This document shows positions 33,573-45,384 of a stretch of DNA of 45,384 nucleotides, piece after piece. A model generated the notes under the pieces. It saw nothing but the letters and a program-made list of their open reading frames with translations, did not search any database and was not told where the DNA came from. The translations under genes were made by a program, and so were the position numbers. Each line of letters starts with the position of its first letter. The stretch's first letter is position 1. The DNA is from Condylostoma magnum (taxonomy: Eukaryota; Ciliophora; Heterotrichea; Heterotrichida; Condylostomatidae), in assembly GCA_920105805.1 (NCBI GenBank), contig CAKKTI010000147.1:1-45384 (forward strand). Direction: 5' to 3'.

Positions 33573-36500
33573 CTAATCTAAATCCTTAACTATAGGGAAA
33601 AAGCGAGTGTCTTGGTTTTTTAAGCACTGCTTAACAAATTTCTCATTTCCAGCACAATCCTTCATCTTTTTCTTGTTTACATATATAATAAAGGCCAAAT
33701 AAGCGTATATATTATGCCTTACCATAAAATGTTTTTTTACATTCTCTGTATTATCAATAATAGATTTTGGTAGATTACACACAACACAGCTATCTGAAAT
33801 AAAATGCGATATGATCTGTTCTTTATCCCTTAAATCAGCAAAAGTATCGATAATTATACCAAAAAGAATGTCTAAAATTAAAAGAACGACTATAACGAAG
33901 AAAATGATATCAAATATAACTCTTTCAGTATAAATCTATTCACTAAAATCGTGTTTTTCTAAAGCATCTCCAACCCCTCCTCCTGATCTTATCCCGTAAT
34001 AAATAACACTTACGTAACATTATTCAAGATCCTCACAGTAAGTTTTAAAGTCTGCATTGCCCTCAGATGTAAAACTTTAATCTAAGCCATACAAACCTAT
34101 CAAAGCAAATAGAAAAAGGACTATTAGGCTAAATAAACCTGTAAGTAAGAGTTATCTAAAGTTTGTAGTAACTGATCTTAGTATATTGGCTAAGCTTTTA
34201 CTTCGCTTTAAGATATCCAGGAGTAGAAAAGCATAATAAATTGAGTTAGAAATTGCTAAAGTGGATACTAGGATGAAAGTAAGAAAATAGTAAAAATTTC
34301 AGTCTAAGATTAATGAAATCAATTTAGTTTTCAAAGGAAGCTGAAAAATTTCATCGATCTTTCTTTATGTTCTTAATTTTTTAACGTTTTTGTACTAAGC
34401 AAAATAAACATCAACTAGCTAGCTTTAATTATGCTCTATTTTTTAAAGTTTCTTTATTCTGTAATTTCCTTACTTTTCTATAAAAGCAGCAACAGTTAGT
34501 GGCCACAGTTCTATATAATATGCAATTAGTCCTAGAATAGCTAGAATCATTTAAAAAATCCCAAGCATCATAATTACTACTATCATATCTGCATCTTCTA
34601 GATCAATTTCAGTGTAGTCATCTCTTTCAGTATAATATATAAGCATAAGAATATTTATAACAAAAATTAGAACGAAAGATAAGTCATAAATAATGAACCA
34701 TTTGCCAAGGAAGAACTTGCTGTTCATCAAATCTAACCTTTATCTATACTGCATTTCTAGGTCTAAAATATTAATCTTTTATAAGAAAGATTGATGAAAG
34801 TTTTCAATTGAATCAATATCATAAATACCTTTACAGGAATATCTAGAAAGAAATTTGCATCTAGAAGGAATAACAAAGTACGTTCCTTCTTATTTTCCGT
34901 TAATATCAATTTCTATATTACCGATTTAAGTCAGATAATATGTATAGAAGTTAAGATTTTTTCTGATTTAACCATGGAAATATTATCTCACAGGATCAGT
35001 CTCTAATATGCTATATTCATTCTACAAGAAATAAAACAATTTGTGATTAGGAAATTACTGAGACAATTTCAGCATTAAAATAATGATTTTGCACCCTGTT
35101 TTTCTTATAACTCTAGACTCTCTCTTTAAAATTTAGCTTCTTTATACCCTGTTATAATCCTTTTTGCTTATATTTATATGATGATCGTATATCCATTTAG
35201 ATATAGTTATTAACTGCTCTATATCTAGAAAATGAACCATAGTTTTCATAATCTTGTACTGACTTTCTCCTTCTATAATGCATAATAAGAGTTCGATAAT
35301 AAGGTTAAAGAGTTAAGAGTTTTTGAAGTTCATTTTATTCTATAGATATTTTATCAAGTAATTAAGCGATAAGTAAAAGTCAACTGAGGTTCCTATTTGA
35401 TTTTGATTCTTAATACAAGGTCCTGTAACGAATTCTAGGAGGCATTAAAAAGTCTAAAACAACATTTTCTAGCTTTCTTTTATTATAAGAATTTTCTGTA
35501 TATCAAGACTTAATAAATGAATTATATAGTGCTGAGTCGAAGCTACGATATTAATAGAGGATTTGTTGTCATCACTTACTATTTAATTATTCCCATACTA
35601 GTCTTAATCGCCTAATTAATCATGAAAATAGTTTTAAAAGGGCCTAAAGCAGTCATCACATAGATATCTTACTAGTGTTATGAGGTAGAATGTAAGTTAT
35701 TGCCTTACTTTAAATCCGAGAATTTAAGACGTTTCCTTTCTAGATCCTGTTTATAATTAATTGTCCAAAAAGTCGTTTTCAATGCTAATGTCAAAATTTA
35801 ACTTAGATATATATTTTATTCTCTGAAAAGATACTGTTAATTGCCTCCTTACGTTAATTAGGAATTAAAAGCCTGTATTTGGATGGTTTAAGAAATATTA
35901 TAAAATTATACTTCGAAATTTCCATGATGAATTTTTAGTTAATGCTACCAACATTTTAGTTGTTTATAATTAAAGCTGTAAATTTGTAGAGTTAGCTAAG
36001 ATATTAAAACTATTTTTAAGAATTCCAGAGTTTAATATCGATTCCATGAATATATAGATCTTTTTATTTGATGATTTTATCAGATATTTCATAAATACAA
36101 AAAATTAGATCTCTTTATTTAATTTAACTTGCAATTTATAGTAGGATTTTATATTAGTTGAAAATTGCTTTTAAGATACTAGTCCAATCTCGTCATCTAC
36201 AAATTTTCTTATTAAATCATTGAATAAGTAGTTCATTTTTAGTATTTCATAAACTTTATTAATTACTCTCGGTGGCTTTGCTTTGAGCTTAAAATTAAAA
36301 ATAGATTTAATATTGTCACTCATAGTCTCAATAAATTACCTCTACAGGATCTCAATTCTTTATTCTTTCCGTTCATATTTTGCATTGAGAGTAAATAGTT
36401 ATGGCTATAGTTGGAATAATTAGTTATCTGGAACTGTCATTTACTTCTATATAACTTCTTATTACATTTAAGAATCCTACTATTTAACAAAGTTTTAGAT

Positions 36501-39500
36501 ATTGTTTAAACATCTCTGTACTATATCTGCAATTATAGAAAAATCTAAAACTTTGTTGTATTACTTCTTTTTAGCCTCAAAAGTGAAATTAAGTTAACTT
36601 AATAATTACAGCAAATGTTTTGACTCATCAACATCATCTAGTATCATCAAAAATTGTGGCAAAAATACTAAAATTCCTGTATATCCAAATTAAAACTAAT
36701 TAATATCAAAAAGTCCATTTCAGACTGATAACTCTGGTTAAAATCTTGCAATATGACTATTAAAATCAATATAATGCGGATCAGAGCGGCTTCTTATGGC
36801 CGCATATTTGCCTTATTACGACAATTGAATTATAGTATCAGTACAATCAAGGCATTACTCAATTATACTGATAGAAGTTTATACAATTTTGAATAATACG
36901 GACATTAACTTATCATGATTACTGTTATATTCATCAAAAATATACGTGTAGTAATACAGACCTATTATACTTGATAAAAGATCTTACCTAGTTGCAGCAT
37001 TTAAGATTTGTATGTATCACTCTTCATTGAAAACACCTTTTACTAGTTTCTTTGATCCTAAGTTTTTGTATAGACAATTAGTTATGAGTTTTAGTAAATA
37101 AGCGCCAGATGTAGGAGCATATTAGATTACTTTATGGAAGTTTTATTATTTGATTATTTATAAGGCTATTTAAATCGTATAGATCTAATAATTATTCTTA
37201 GGAAATCCATCTCTATAGTAAATCACAGCATTTAATTAAGAGAGAGAAGCCACTACAGCATAGGCTTAATATTTATTGTCATTTAGAGATTTCTCTGATT
37301 ATACAACTCTAAGTATTATTCTGCTTGCCATTTATCTGAGTCATTTGGATCTGAAGTATTCAAAATTTGATATTTATTATAAGAAGTAGGGAAATTTAAA
37401 TGCAATTTTGTTTAATTGCACATCTTTCAAGAATTTCTTTCTCATTTACTTTCTTATATATTTATTTTTAAAGCTCATATAAATTAGATAATTTATGATA
37501 GCTGATTGTAATTATACTGTCTTTTTACTATAATAGCCCTTTGCTTCAAGCTAACATAAAGTATTGTATACCTGAATCATATAATCATTAATGCTTTTAT
37601 TATAAGATAATTTCTGAAATATTTTCAGTATTGATAAATTGTTTCTTACTTCTATGTGTAATTACTTTAAGATTTAGCCTAACTATTCATATATCAAATC
37701 TAATAAGTCTTCCTTTTATGATATACATTCAATAAATAACTCAAATTGGAAATTCTACCTTTTACCAATTTAATCAGCAAAGCTATCTAAAGCATTACAA
37801 AACTTATATGCAGCATTAGTATCACTAAATACAGTTCTAGTCAATGCTTTTTATAACTTTTATTGGTATATTAGCTTTATATAGATTAGCTTATAGAAAG
37901 AATAGCTCACAGATAAATTATTTTCATAGATAAACATTTAAGCTTTATAGATTTCTTATAGAAGATTCAAGTTATCATCGACAATCATTAAATACTCAGA
38001 ATTCTTATAATAAATTTCACTATCATTAAAATCAAATAGAATTTATTCTGGTTTTATATCTCCATCAATAGACTAAACTTAAGAGTGAAATCCACTTTAG
38101 TTCTAACTTAATTAACTGTTTTACTGTAAAAATTATATAACTTCTTTCTTTTAAATCAAACTTTTATTTATAGCTAAGCAAGATTGGAATAATCTACGTC
38201 TTTGTATTGCTAGCAGAATTTTAATTTCATAATTTAGCAGCTCTAAGATCATAAATCTAAGCATGTATTTATTAATCATTTCTTTTTTACAGTCTAGAAT
38301 GATTATTTAATTACTCTATATGCATTACTACTTTTTGAAATCATATTATATTGGTTTTATTAGTTGGAGTATTTATTCTTCTAATGATTATAGCTAATCA
38401 AATTAAATAAGGTTCTTATCTAGCATTAGATGAATAGTCTTAACAAGAGTTATTATGTATCCTAGTCCTTATCTGTTGTTTTTACACTCCTAATTACTTT
38501 CTAGTTCATCTTGAATTCATTCTTAGTAATTCAAAAATTAGTGTTAGTACACACTGGATGTACTAGGAGAACTTGCTTGTTTAAGTTCCTTATATTTGAA
38601 AGTAAAGTCTTTTAATTGTTTTGATAATTTGGAATTTTTTATCTAGACTAACTCAAAGGTATTTATTATAGATATGATGATCTTCTTCTATATCAAAGGC
38701 AACTTAGTACAATTCAGAGTATAAAATAATTCTTCGTATGTTATTTAAAAATTTTGTTTAATCTCTTGCACTATATACTATGGAGAAATTGCAGCAAAGC
38801 TACATTATAAGAGTATTGAGTACATTACATATCTTTAGTATTCATATTCATCAATATCTTTAAAAGCAACATAGTATTGATTATAATAGAAAATAAAGTT
38901 CTTTATTTGCTTATTGTTATTCACAAACTCCTCATCTGTTATAAAACTACCCCCTTGCTTGTTTCAAATTTTAAAATTGATAAAGCATTGTTGTTCCATA
39001 TATGCTAATTCTAGAAAGCTGAATTTATAGTCCCCTAATAACAGTTGATAGATTTTACTATATATCTCAATTGAAAGGCTTTTACTACAGCTGACTATCC
39101 TGTATATTAATTAGACATAGCATCTTTATACTTCAATTGAATTTTTTGATATCGTATCTATCCTATCAATCAACTCAACTAATAATTATACAGTGTGGTC
39201 TACTATCACTTAATTATTATAAAAGTATGAATCATTGAGGCAATACAGTTCACATAGAGGTCTACAAGCCTTCCATTTATACGTTTTTATTAAATCTAGG
39301 ACATACATTGCAGAATTTACTAAGATTTCAAGACAGTATGAATTTTTAGCTGTAAGGTAGTAAATACTATCAAGACTAATTCTTATTATATTACTGCATA
39401 TTTCGTGTATTTGCAAAATTGTATTATTCCATTAGCTTAGTTCTTGTAGATCTTGAATAAAGTTGTCAATTAGAGTAATCGATTACACCAATAGAGCTAT

Positions 39501-41021
39501 GACATTGTGACTGCAAATTAAGTTTTGTATTTTTATCCTTTTTTTATCGTTTTATTACCTTACTATATTTAAATCCGTATTCAAAGTGTACTCTAACTTT
39601 TTATAGAATTCCAACTACTTTTTTTCCTCTAGTTTATCACCAGGGACATTTACTCCCCTTTTAATGAATCTTTCAAGCATTTAAGATGTTACTATCACTC
39701 TTCGTTGGTTTTTAGCGATGAAATTACCAGGAAAATGTAGTTCAAATACAGATTCATATATCTATTTAGAGGATTAAACTATTTTCATCTATGAATTGTA
39801 TTGAATTGCCTGCTGTTTCCTATAGCCTAATTACTACAGAATTGGAATTTCATTATCCGCCTATTCACATGGAACAATTAAGCAATTCAGACTCCTTAGA
39901 CTTATATCATTTCCATATAGAATATCTCCTTCTCTTTTATTCTATAAAGGCAAACCTAACTGGTAAATACAGTCAAAACTGCACTAATCAACCAATTGTA
40001 GTTAATTGTTCAAGTACTACCCAGTTAAATAGTTCCGAATGTAAATATTATCATTTCATTGTAAAACCCCTCCTTACTTTATGTCCTAAGTTCTCTCCAG
40101 TATTCACATTGTTTGATGATTGTTTTAATCATTTGATAAGTAAGAGGTCATTTTATCAAATTCTCCAAATGACTTGACAAATCCATATTGTGTAAATACA
40201 TCTGAGTAAGTTATATAGGAATCTGTTACTTTGTTGTAGAATTGCAAAGGGATTCCATACATGGCTAGGCTTTAGTCTTATTACCTCCCTTAAGAATAAT
40301 AATTCAACTCCCAAAGTTAAGGAAAGAAATTCGCTGAAGTTTGCCAGCTTTAAAGTTTCCCATCTCTTATAATAGGGTTCATGTTTAAGTAGTACTTCAT
40401 ATTTGAGATAGTAAAAGATACGAGTAGTTGGCTGTTATAATGGATTGGCTGTCCTATTTTTTCAGTTTTGAAGCCAGGGTTGAACTGGAGAAAGGCAGAA
40501 AATCGTGATTAGTTGCCAACACATAACCCCCATCCCTTAGACTCTGATTTGATAGTGCTTTTATCAACATACAGTAGCCCTCCACTTGACAAATGTCTCA
40601 ATTATATAAGATCCCCATAATTGACCTAATCTCCCCATTTCATTTTCAGGATCTAATCGTTAGTTTACTATATATGCATGTAGTTATTGCTTCTTTGCAA
40701 CTCTTCATTAAACCTCTCAATACCTTCAATCTGAAATAAAGTGTCATAAAACTCCAATGATGTAGAGCTGCTTAAAATAGCATCTACTTAGTCACTTGAT
40801 ATTCCATCCCCTTTCAGTAAAACTTCAGACTCTATTGGTTATTCTTGGCCGTAAAACTATCTGTCCTCCTGAATAAAATTGTTTCTATTAACAGAAGAAG
40901 CATTGACCTTTGTCTAAAGTATAATCAAATCTCCTATAAGCATTTTTTGCTTTCTATCATTCGGCACTTCTATATTAGCACTTCGTAAGTCAGCACGTCG
41001 ATACTAAAATTGCAAGGACAT
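33573..41021 (-). CDS. Inositol trisphosphate receptor-like intracellular Ca2+ channel
   Basis: 2482 aa in one uninterrupted frame, close to the size of animal IP3 receptors. N-terminus: GDLIQLRHLSSGGLLYVD and MIR-like WNDNIYIRNYLTGQYL and LYGNDISLRSL within the first 330 residues. A long helical solenoid follows. The C-terminal channel has several TM helices (FIIYDLSFVLIFVIN, YYAFLLLDILKRSKSLAN), the pore YYGIRSGGGVGDAL, S6 (IIFFVIVVLLILDILFGIII), then the family tail VCNLPKSIIDN and HNIYAYLAFIIY, ending DTRFFPIVKDLD and TAG. It should release Ca2+ from an internal store. The pore GGGVGD matches IP3R/RyR channels. Whether IP3 is the ligand cannot be judged; basic pocket residues are not obvious. 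Confidence 0.93.
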
Positions 41022-41101
41022 AATTAAAATGGAACTTGCACAGGGTTTATGTACTACTATAATAAAATGTTGCAAAAATTATATACTGATTTATAAGTGT
41101 A

Positions 41102-41950
41102 CTAACTACAAATTTTCTTAGATATAGTCACTAGATCCTTGCTTCCTTCTTATAACAATTACGTCTACTGGGAAATCGGCCGAGGCTAGGGAGAACCTGG
41201 GCGCTTTACAGGCCTTAATTGGGAATTTCTTCAATTAGTTTAAGATGTTGGACGCCAGAATGTATTGCACGGGTCATCTGATTTTCTCATATTATTTTCA
41301 AACTTGTAGGAGTTTAAGATCTCCATTATTTAGGGAGTAAAGCTAAAATTTAAGTCTTTGTTTTATATATGAAGTTACGCAATTTTAAAGTCAAGTGTCA
41401 TTGAGGTCTCCTATATGGCTAAATCTCTTATAGCCTTTCATAAAGTTTGCAATGATTGATCTACAAAGGTTTTCTCCAAATAGCATGAGCGGGCTATTGG
41501 AGCAGGGTTTAAAAATATTACCTAGAAGCCTTATTGATAGTGATTATACTGAGATTTTGGCACTTATACTAGTTGTTTGGGATTATATCTTGATAGAACT
41601 TGCTTTAAGGGAGCATCAGGCAGAAAGATCGGTTGAACCTAGTGAACATGTCTCCTCATTTACCGCATTTGTTATACACTATCATACAGCAATGGATTAA
41701 ATTTGAAAGTATCAGCAGTTTGAGTAGAAATATCTACAGTAAAAGTGCCAAATCTATGCAATTTAACTCCTTTTCCTCTTACAAAGTTTTCTTGTAAAAA
41801 TTTACATGCTGCGGTGAAAATTGTTTATAGTTGATCGTCTGTATGATATGGTTTGTAAGCCGGGTTTGTTCTAGTCTAGGAGAATTGATGAGGGCCTGGG
41901 TACTTTCTGGGGTGGTTAAGAATATATTCAATTATTTCTTAAATTTGCAT
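41102..41950 (-). CDS. CCDC81-like protein with HU-type DNA-binding-fold domains
   Basis: 282 aa. The N-terminal module (FLQENFVRGKGVKLHRFGTF) matches the first HU-like domain of CCDC81, and a second appears as LNPAPIARSCYLEKTF with LAIQETSMTLDFKIAQL and LNFSFTPQIME. Eukaryotic CCDC81-group HU domains occur in centrosomal or basal-body proteins, so a basal-body role is a reasonable guess for a ciliate. The C-terminal tail is Pro/Arg-rich. Stop TAG 41104-41102; the ATG lies 26 bp from the divergent formin start. TGA gives W in LWKAIRD. Confidence 0.72.
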
Positions 41951-41976
41951 ATTTTTATAGGAGGGGGAATAATTTA

Positions 41977-43686
41977 ATGAGTACAGATTATATGAGTCAT
42001 TAGGAAGGTCAAAACTTGGAGGTTTTCAAAGATGCTATAAAGGAGTTTTATTAGGCCATAAGCTCTTTATTAGGGCAAAGCAATTAGAAATATATTAGAA
42101 TATTGAAAAATTTGTTCTAGGAGCTGGTTAAGTTGAAATCAAAGCAAATTTATAGGAGTAAAAAGAATGTTTCTGTATGCAGTGTAAATTAGATTGAGAT
42201 TTAATAAACAGTGCAAAATGTAAAGAGATAAGATTAAAACTTACCTCCAGCTCTCCCTAAGCAATTATTAGTGGACATATAAACTGGAATATCTAAGAAA
42301 ACTAGTACTGATTTATCTCATTAGTAGTAAAATTTAAGGAAGGAGAATGCACCAAAGATTCCACCTCCTCCACCACCCCCTACACTAAATAATTAAAGCA
42401 CATCCAATAGCAGAGCTCCTCCTCCCCCTCCTCCTCCCCCTCCTCCTCCTCCACCTTAAATCATAAATAATCCTAATATATCAAAAATACCACCTCCTCC
42501 ACCTCCAATCTAAATAAACTAAACTTAAAATAACTACAAGAAGTTATTTTGAAAGAAAATAGAGCCAAGTGAGTTTACTATCTTTTAAATATCTACAAAT
42601 TTTGATATTACTGAAAGCCTACTCGATAATTTTGTATAAAACAATACTACAAAATAAGCAGTTAGAAATGTAATACAAAAACAAATATTACCTTAAAAGC
42701 GATTAATTGGAATTCAAACCACTTTGAGATTTTTGAAAGTTGAACCGTTGAAAGTTAAAAAATACCTTACACAACTTAGTCCGTAGATACTAGATATAGA
42801 AAAAATTAATAGCATCTTAAATTCTCTACCCAAATAACAAGAAATACAGTATATTCTCTAGTATATTGACACAAATTAAAATCTAGACAAAACTGAACAA
42901 TATATTGCAGATTTGATAAGTATTCCATCTTACGAAAAGCTTCTATACAATATTTTGTTTTATCTAGATTTTGAAAACTTTTACTAAGAATTTCAGTATT
43001 GTTTAGAGAATTGATGCGATATATGCTAAAAGATAATCCGTAATAAGGTCCTTAAAACGTTTGTTAACATAATTCTACAAATAGGCAATAGGCTTAATGA
43101 GGGAAGTAAATTTGATAATGCTAAAGGATTCTCTATAATAAAGCTCACAGAGCTTGAAAAATTCAAAGTTAACCAGAATCCGAGTTTACTAGAAATTGCA
43201 ACACAGCTTTTATATGATTATCAAGGAAAATATACCATATTCACAAAGCAACAGTACAAACATATAAAAGTTATAAGCGAAAGTAGAATAGATGATTTAG
43301 ACCAGCAATTTGATGAAATTAAGCTCATTTTTAATGATCTCTTAAAAATCAACTATTCCTAAAAATATACAGAAATTATGCAGGAATTTACTAACGAAGT
43401 GCAACCCAAAATACTAGAAATGAATAAACTGTACACATAAGTTACATAAAACATTAATCAAGTGCATACTTATTTTGGAGTAGACTAAGAAAAATCAGAC
43501 AATGGCTTTTTCCTTCTTTTTTAATCTCTCTATGCATTAGCTAACTCCCAAATGGAAATCTGCATTGAAAAATTCGGCATAAAAGACAGAAGAGATTCCA
43601 CCCTCCTTGAAAACAGACACTCAATATCCCGTAAATCAACGATTTTTGACAGGAAAAGCATGAGAAAACGTCCTTCTTTAATTTAG
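41977..43686 (+). CDS. Formin (FH1-FH2 actin nucleator)
   Basis: 569 aa. Residues 1-120 are helical with no clear GTPase-binding domain. FH1 has three polyproline runs (about residues 129-135, 148-160, 172-177) that would recruit profilin-actin. FH2 begins KLFWKKIEP (about 189) and includes VKKYLTQLSP, YLDFENFYQEF and the knob/post signature GNRLNEGSKFDNAKGFSIIK. This domain caps and elongates actin barbed ends as a dimer. The tail after FH2 is basic (RKSTIFDRKSMRKRPSLI). Stop TAG 43684; the following gene starts ten codons later in the same frame. TGA encodes the first FH2 tryptophan. Confidence 0.95.
42360..42510 (+). repeat. Polyproline-coding CCT/CCN repeat tracts (FH1)
   Basis: Three low-complexity stretches of CCT and CCN codons within the formin, encoding runs of 6 to 13 prolines separated by N/S/I/Q-rich linkers. 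Locally pyrimidine-rich against an AT-rich background; length variation between alleles is likely. Confidence 0.9.
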
Positions 43687-43716
43687 CTTGCTTTATACTT
43701 TTTCTTAACTTTAAAT

Positions 43717-44148
43717 ATGCGAATAGCTCGTCCTCCTAAATCATCTCGTAACACTTACATCGAGGCTGCTTTAATAAAGCGTCTCACTACTCATTTTAGA
43801 CCTCCTTTAAACATTCGGAGAAGTTAAAGTGTCCGTCACCAAGCATCTAATCGCAATATACAGCAAGAGATACAGCTGAAATATGCAAATAATCGAAAGG
43901 AATAGGCAAACAAGGAAAATTTTGTGGGTAGAGCGTAGAATTATTACCCAGGGAATAGATTAACGGACGTGTAATAGAAGATTTGTAATAGAACACCCTC
44001 AAATTCCAGCCCTGTACGGGGGATCTTTAACCAGTTTTACCAAAATATTGAACGATAGGAAGCTTATCTTGATAACTTTGAGCTTCACAAGAAAAATATA
44101 TCCAATTCCCCAAAATTAAGAGAGATATCAGCAGTTATTTTATGTTGA
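43717..44148 (+). CDS. Small basic protein, unknown
   Basis: 143 aa, starting MRIARPPKSSRNTYIEAALI and rich in R, N, Q and S (THFRPPLNIRRSQSVRHQ); mostly disordered with a short helical end (IERQEAYLDNFELHKK). No domain recognised. It is in the same frame as the formin, from which only a TAG and ten codons separate it, so it might instead be a C-terminal extension of the formin. Ends at TGA 44146, 63 bp from the convergent CacyBP-like stop. Confidence 0.6.
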
Positions 44149-44211
44149 TTATGCTAAAAATATTGATAACATTTTAAAAATTTGCGGTTAGAAAATTTCA
44201 TATTGATTTTA

Positions 44212-44826
44212 CTAATCACTATCATCACCTCCTCCTACAGTTTTTGCCTTGAAAAGGGAGAACCAGTTGTCGCTTTCTTTGACCTTCCTTAGCATGATGA
44301 CTATTCTGTCGGTGTTCAACCTGTAGCTGCAGTTTTCTTAGTCAATTTTGCATTGTAGTCTTGGAACTGTAAATTAGTAATTTCTTCCATTGAAATCAAA
44401 AATCTACAGCGAGAAACTTTTAGTAGAAAATGTGCATATGATTTTATCCTTAGGGTGATTGTGGATTCCTTCGAAAGGCACTGAAACCCTTACACCCATT
44501 TTTCCAGACTCGTAGAAACTGTATGATTAGAGTGAGTTAAAGTTCTATTGTACTTTTTTTACCTCATCAGTAATTTTAGGAGCTGTGTCTTTTAATTGCT
44601 CAGTCCTAACAACATAAACATCGTCTAAATTGCTGAAGAAAGTACTGCAATAGATTTTGCTAGAAATTTCCCGTCCTCTGATTGTAACTTACTGGGGTGT
44701 TCTACTGAAGAATACTTAGCCTACTCCTGAGAGACTGGAAGTTAAAGTGCTGAGATATTCTAAAGTGTGGTATTCTTGCACTTAGATTGGGTAGATTGTG
44801 TTATTGAAATGTATGTAGAGCTACAT
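44212..44826 (-). CDS. CacyBP/SIP-like protein with C-terminal CS domain
   Basis: 204 aa. The C-terminal half matches the CS domain of calcyclin-binding/Siah-interacting protein: KMGVRVSVPFEGIHNHP, FSTKSFSLQIFDFNGRNYQF, LNTDRIVIMLRKVKESDNW, ending GGGDDSD. The N-terminal 60 residues (MQLYIHFNNTIYPIQV) look ubiquitin-like rather than the helical hairpin of animal CacyBP. CS proteins act as Hsp90 co-chaperones or ubiquitin-ligase adaptors; which one is inference. Ends TAG TAA. The gene lies 51 bp downstream of the small gene at 44878. Confidence 0.8.
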
Positions 44827-44877
44827 TTTTTTAATAGTTTTGTTCTATTTGGAAGGGAAATTTTAGTATTGAAGAAT

Positions 44878-45369
44878 TTAGGTCATTTTAGATAAATATT
44901 ACCTTAAACAATCTAAGAATCTCTTATCGCTATGCTTGTCAGTAGATGTGAATATTTTTGAGAGTTAATTATTCAAACTCATGATTATCTTTCTTTTACT
45001 TCTGTCCAGTTTTACAGACTGATTAAATCTTTTCTTTCTTTTAGGGATTTTCATATCGGTGATTGATTAGCCATTCATAAACTTTCTTCAGATTTACTAT
45101 TTCTATACAGATCTTTACTGGTCTCTTTTTATTATTATAGTTCTACTGTCTTTTTTAAAGCTGGGCTAATAGCCTTTTATTACATCGTCAGCTTTACTTA
45201 TTTTACATTTGCTTCGACACTATGTTAAGTCTTATAATAATGTTTTCTTCTTGTTTAAATGTTTTTTATAATAGCTTCCATATCTGGTCAGCATAACCTA
45301 GTCTTAGTTTGAAAGCTGTTTCACTATATATTTAGCTCTTTCCTTTACAAGTTGATTATTATTTTGCAT
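44878..45369 (-). CDS. Small basic protein, unknown
   Basis: 163 aa, MQNNNQLVKERAKYIVKQLS at the start, very basic in the middle (MKIPKRKKRFNQSVKLDRSK), which could be a nuclear or nucleolar localisation signal. No domain recognised. ATG 45369 is only 15 bp from the window edge and the frame is open upstream of it, so the true start could lie outside. Ends at TAA 44878. Confidence 0.6.
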
Positions 45370-45384
45370 TTATATTTCTTACTT

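Noticed and set aside
39791-40177. A 128-codon plus-strand frame open even in the standard code.
   Set aside because: It is antisense to the N-terminal MIR-type region of the IP3-receptor-like gene, whose frame is continuous from 41021 and has conserved motifs.
39780-40180. A second minus-strand phase with apparent MIR-like words (GGQWNSNS) suggesting a broken IP3 receptor.
   Set aside because: The phase starting at ATG 41021 stays open through the same interval, gives better MIR-like sequence and connects without a break to the channel domain; the other phase is chance similarity.
1-45384. Karyorelict-type code (only TGA stops).
   Set aside because: It would extend the Rab past its CC, the Ras-like protein past CNLI, and drive several genes into their convergent neighbours.
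1-45384. Transposons, virus-derived elements, tRNA or rRNA genes.
   Set aside because: No reverse transcriptase, integrase, transposase, capsid-type sequence, long terminal or inverted repeats, or cloverleaf with conserved arms was seen on either strand.

Overview
The window looks like gene-dense nuclear (macronuclear-type) DNA of a ciliate that reads TAA and TAG as glutamine and TGA as tryptophan, yet also uses all three as real stops. That combination is the Condylostoma-type code (NCBI table 28), so a heterotrich close to Condylostoma is the best guess; the species itself is inference. The evidence is direct. Conserved cores (USP Cys box, Rab P-loop, IP3-receptor pore, kinesin motor) read through TAA, TAG and TGA, while a Rab ends in -CC followed by TAG TAA and a Ras-like GTPase ends in the prenylation box CNLI followed by TAA. 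Under the standard code nearly every gene here would look shattered, which is why all coordinates below were read with the altered code.

Layout: a USP47-like deubiquitinase (1-3179, minus, runs off the left edge); a protein kinase and a Kelch protein (3331-6867, plus); a cyclic-nucleotide-gated-type K+ channel and a propeller-like protein (6888-9952, minus); a plus-strand run of small coiled-coil protein, GTPase-like protein, four-TM protein, Nudix hydrolase and glycerol kinase (9972-13530; the kinase carries a 100-N assembly gap); an unknown 581-aa protein and a Sec16-like COPII scaffold (13527-16438, minus); an ankyrin protein (plus); an XMAP215/ch-TOG protein (17858-21535, minus); a Ras-like GTPase (plus); a CFAP97-CH-CH protein (22170-24663, minus); kinesin-14, Hook-like, two unknown proteins, Rab, an unknown and an NDUFB7-like CHCH protein (24672-33466, plus); a 2482-aa IP3-receptor-like calcium channel and a CCDC81-like protein (33573-41950, minus); a formin and an unknown (41977-44148, plus); and a CacyBP/SIP-like protein and a small unknown (44212-45369, minus).

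The genes are nearly intron-free and extremely tightly packed: divergent start codons 8 to 68 bp apart, tandem genes separated by 1 to 30 bp, and two convergent pairs whose stop codons overlap. Many products belong to cytoskeleton and membrane traffic (TOG, kinesin, Hook, formin, Sec16, Rab), but I see no operon or other proof of co-regulation. I found no tRNA, rRNA, CRISPR, transposon or virus-derived element. The most unusual content is the context-dependent stop/sense code combined with overlapping gene ends, tandem TAG-TAA terminators, in-frame neighbours joined through a reassignable codon, and candidate introns of 13 to 20 nt.
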